Below are positions 61,727 through 64,000 of a stretch of DNA of 64,000 bases, piece after piece (position 1 is the first letter of the stretch; each line of letters begins with the position of its first letter). The notes under the pieces are model-generated. The model did no database searches. It had not been told where the DNA came from and saw only the letters and a program-made list of their open reading frames with translations. A program made the position numbers and the translations under genes. The DNA comes from Defluviitaleaceae bacterium. GTDB taxonomy: Bacteria > Bacillota > Clostridia > Lachnospirales > WQUN01. The DNA lies in contig WRDO01000008.1 of NCBI GenBank assembly GCA_009779755.1, forward strand, positions 1-64,000, written 5' to 3'.

Positions 61727-62875
61727 ATGCATATCGGCTTGTTTACCGACATGTACTACCCGCGCATCAGCGGAGTGGTAACAAGCGCGCAGATATTGGA
61801 AAAACAATTAACCCAATTGGGGCATAAGGTTTATATTTTTACGACGTCGGACCCGCAAGCACCCCGCTTCGAGCCGCGTACGTACCGATTGCCTTCCGCC
61901 CCTTTCTTTTTAGCGAAGGATACCCACCGCATGGCGATCTTTTATCCGCCGCGTTTATTTTTTAAGATTCGCAGGCTTAGGCTTGATGTGGTGCATACCT
62001 ATACGGAATTTTCATTGGGCTTTTACGGAAAGTTGATTTCGCAGCTGTTCCGCATCCCCTTAGTGCATACCTACCACACCATGTACGAGGATTATTTGCA
62101 TTATATACCCGGCGGGCAATTTATCGGCAAGAAAGGAGCGCAGTACCTGTCGCGCCTTTTTTGTAATGGGGCGGATTTCGTGATAACGCCGTCAACGGCT
62201 ACGCATGGATATTTGCGGGAGATCGGCGTCAAGCGGCCGATACGGACGATTCCCACGGGGATCGATTTCGCACCCTTTGATCCGGCACGTTTTTCCGTAC
62301 GGGAGTTGGCGAAGGCCCGCGCGGAAGTGGGGATCGCGCCGGACGATAAGATCGTCGCGGTCATCGGGCGCGTGGCGCGGGAAAAAAGCATACACATCCT
62401 CGTCGCCATGATGCCGCGTTTGTTGTTGCGTGTACCCAAGGTCAAATTGTTGATCGTGGGAGACGGCCCCGCCCGCGCGGAGCTGGAACGGTATGCCGTA
62501 TCATTGGGCGTTTCGCACGCGGTACGCTTCGCGGGATTTAAGCCGTGGGCCGATATCGGTAAATATTATCAATTGGGTCATGTGTTCGCTACGGCATCCA
62601 CTACCGAAACGCAAGGCCTGACCTACGTTGAAGCGATGGCTGCGCGCGTCCCCGTGGTTATCAAAAAAACACCCGTTTCCGATGGCTTGATTAAGCACAT
62701 GGAAACGGGGTTTATCTTTGACAACGATGAAAACGCGGCGGATGTTATCGCGATGGCGCTAAACGACACGGATTTGCTCCGTCGGGTGGCGTTAAATGCT
62801 TATACGGCGGTACAGCCGTTATCGGCCGGGGTGTTTGGGTTGGAGTTGGAATCGGTATACAGGAAATTAATTTAG
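61727..62875 (+). CDS. GT4 glycosyltransferase, probably diacylglycerol glucosyltransferase-like
   Basis: A 382-residue GT-B enzyme: GLFTDMYYPRISGVV, HTYHTMYEDYLHY, PTGIDFAPF, GRVAREKSIHILV and the EX7E site TETQGLTYVEAMAARVPV. These strings are close to 1,2-diacylglycerol 3-glucosyltransferases of Firmicutes, which make membrane glucolipids. A neighbouring phosphoglucomutase supports this. The acceptor is inferred. Confidence 0.85.
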   Translation: MHIGLFTDMYYPRISGVVTSAQILEKQLTQLGHKVYIFTTSDPQAPRFEPRTYRLPSAPFFLAKDTHRMAIFYPPRLFFKIRRLRLDVVHTYTEFSLGFYGKLISQLFRIPLVHTYHTMYEDYLHYIPGGQFIGKKGAQYLSRLFCNGADFVITPSTATHGYLREIGVKRPIRTIPTGIDFAPFDPARFSVRELAKARAEVGIAPDDKIVAVIGRVAREKSIHILVAMMPRLLLRVPKVKLLIVGDGPARAELERYAVSLGVSHAVRFAGFKPWADIGKYYQLGHVFATASTTETQGLTYVEAMAARVPVVIKKTPVSDGLIKHMETGFIFDNDENAADVIAMALNDTDLLRRVALNAYTAVQPLSAGVFGLELESVYRKLI

Positions 62876-63901
62876 CCGCTCTTTTTTCCTTGCGCGTTTA
62901 TTCGCATACATACGTTCGTCGGCGGTGCTGAGCAGATATTTTGCCGGGAGCTCGTTGTCGGTATCGACGGACACAAAACCATAACTCATGCTGTAAGTGA
63001 ATTCCTTATCCTCCAAGTAGGGGTCCGTCTCCAACGCGGTATAGATTTCGGACGCCTTGCTTTGGACTTCATCGCTATTTACGTCGGGGATGAGCACCAT
63101 AAATTCATCGCCGCCGAGCCGGCATACCACGGAATTTTCCGGAAACCCCCTCAGGTGTTTTGCCGCCGTGATGATGTACGTATCGCCTTCGTCATGGCCG
63201 AATACGTCGTTTATGTATTTCAGCTTATCCAAATCCGCGAACAGCAATACGAATGCCCGTTTGTTTACCAGCCATTCCTCCAATGTCCTCATACCGAACG
63301 TCCTGTTATACAAGCCGGTGAGGTGGTCCTGATAAGCGAATATCTCCAATGTCTTTATTTCCTTCTTCGTTTCGCTCATATCCGCCACGGTGTACAGGAT
63401 CGCGTCCTTATCCTCCCACACAAGCGAATACGCCAGTACAAACAAATGACGCTCCGCACCTTCGAACACGTAGGACACCTCGACTTGCGTCCCACCCGCG
63501 GAAATCGTATGCCCAACCATAAGCGCGGTCAGGTTTTCAATATAATCATGATCCCTATGCATTTCACTGATCGCCGCCTCATTCATGAGGAGGATGGCGT
63601 TTGTTCCTTTTTCCAATACGAGGATTTGTTGGGGTATGTATTGTATCAGGGAGGAAATCAACATACCGAACTGCTCAATCGACGTATTTTTTTGCTTGCT
63701 GAGTAAAGCCTCTTCTTCCAGTTCCTTTTGCCGTTTGCTTAACTGGTCGACGATCGTGTTGAAGGATGAACCAAAAAAGGCCAAGTCCTTCGCCAACGTA
63801 TGGAACGTATCAGGAATCTCGTCCATGTTTAATACGGCGTCCGACCGGCCATCCAATATTTTTTTCATATACAGTGATAATGCTTCGGCAACGTTATACA
63901 C
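62867..63901 (-). CDS. GGDEF domain protein (probable diguanylate cyclase), GTG start
   Basis: A 344-residue cytoplasmic protein. The N-terminus is helical with a coiled coil (about 48-72). A PAS-like domain (about 75-175) is followed by GGDEF (about 185-340) with HLTGLYNR, FADLDKLKYINDVFGH and an intact RLGGDEFMVL active site. No I-site RXXD is evident just before it. It likely makes cyclic di-GMP. GTG 63901 follows AAGGGATG. It overlaps the tail of the GT4 gene by 9 bases. Confidence 0.85.
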   Translation of the reverse strand: MYNVAEALSLYMKKILDGRSDAVLNMDEIPDTFHTLAKDLAFFGSSFNTIVDQLSKRQKELEEEALLSKQKNTSIEQFGMLISSLIQYIPQQILVLEKGTNAILLMNEAAISEMHRDHDYIENLTALMVGHTISAGGTQVEVSYVFEGAERHLFVLAYSLVWEDKDAILYTVADMSETKKEIKTLEIFAYQDHLTGLYNRTFGMRTLEEWLVNKRAFVLLFADLDKLKYINDVFGHDEGDTYIITAAKHLRGFPENSVVCRLGGDEFMVLIPDVNSDEVQSKASEIYTALETDPYLEDKEFTYSMSYGFVSVDTDNELPAKYLLSTADERMYANKRARKKERLN

Positions 63902-64000
63902 GCGTTCATCCCTTAAAGAGTAGTGCCGCCATTCTAATGGATTTGCTTGTTTACGTCAATTTCAAATAACCCAATCCGTCAACGACGCAATTGAGCAAAT

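Overview
The window looks like a chromosomal segment of a spore-forming, motile, Gram-positive member of the Clostridia. The evidence is an alpha/beta-type small acid-soluble spore protein, a SCIFF peptide with its radical-SAM maturase (a clostridial hallmark), an S-layer-homology (SLH) anchored protein, sortase with a sorting-signal adhesin, ECF vitamin transport, a methyl-accepting chemotaxis receptor and AGGAGG-type ribosome binding sites. Most of the sequence has mid-range G+C. The stretch from about 14.8 to 19.95 kb is far richer in A+T: a hand count of 16201-16320 gives 25 G+C in 120 bases, against 34 in 60 at 28141-28200. No rRNA, tRNA, CRISPR array, prophage or intact transposase was seen.

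Region by region: (1) 0.1-6.0 kb is a cobalamin operon. A consensus promoter and a cobalamin riboswitch precede an SLH-anchored DUF4430 protein, a secreted alpha/alpha-toroid protein, a DUF4430 lipoprotein, and an ECF transporter (T, fused A1A2, S). Toroid plus DUF4430 corresponds to the two domains of animal transcobalamin/intrinsic factor, so this looks like a split, cell-surface B12 capture relay feeding an ECF importer. (2) 6.0-10.0 kb: a LysM membrane protein, rho with an unusual Pro/Lys linker, and a vWA protein. (3) 10.0-10.9 kb is non-coding but structured: an unidentified GC-rich fold followed by an AT-rich palindromic element with a perfect 21-bp inverted repeat and a duplicated ribosome-binding box. 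(4) 10.9-21.5 kb is a surface-glycan island with two GT-like proteins of odd composition, a TviB/WbpO-type nucleotide-sugar dehydrogenase, a GT2-GT4 fusion, a methyltransferase/asparagine-synthetase-like fusion and a GT2 carrying an ILEI/FAM3-like C-terminus.

(5) 21.5-31.4 kb: a 47-residue orphan, YqeM-like methyltransferase, SASP, an Ig-like/TM/TPR-like membrane protein, a DHH phosphoesterase, SCIFF and its maturase, YebC, a sugar isomerase/oxidoreductase pair and a chemoreceptor. (6) 31.5-41.9 kb is a surface-structure block. It holds a 1602-residue adhesin (candidate thioester domain, eight isopeptide-type pilin repeats, Pro-rich stalk, MPSTG sorting signal), its sortase, a transglutaminase-like lipoprotein, and a miniature type IV pilus-like operon with a PilT-type ATPase but no PilB, prepilin peptidase or PilMNO. 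(7) 41.9-46.2 kb is the conserved rpsO-pnp-M16 peptidase-dut operon on the minus strand. (8) 46.4-50.1 kb: rhomboid, copper-type P1B ATPase and a HAD phosphatase. (9) 50.1-59.3 kb is mainly minus strand: a CotH-like protein, a sugar-phosphate operon (RraA-like, DUF4003, RpiB-like, Rpe, RbsK), an unrecognised protein, a nucleotidyltransferase-fold protein and a sialate O-acetylesterase-like enzyme. (10) 59.5-63.9 kb: a small membrane protein, phosphoglucomutase and a GT4 probably making glycolipid, then a GGDEF protein.

The strongest candidates for something under-described are the riboswitch-controlled intrinsic-factor-like B12 capture system, the methyltransferase/asparagine-synthetase-like fusion with its ILEI-bearing neighbour in an AT-rich glycan island, and the structured non-coding interval at 10.08-10.90 kb. 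All functions are inferred by reading motifs; no database search was run.
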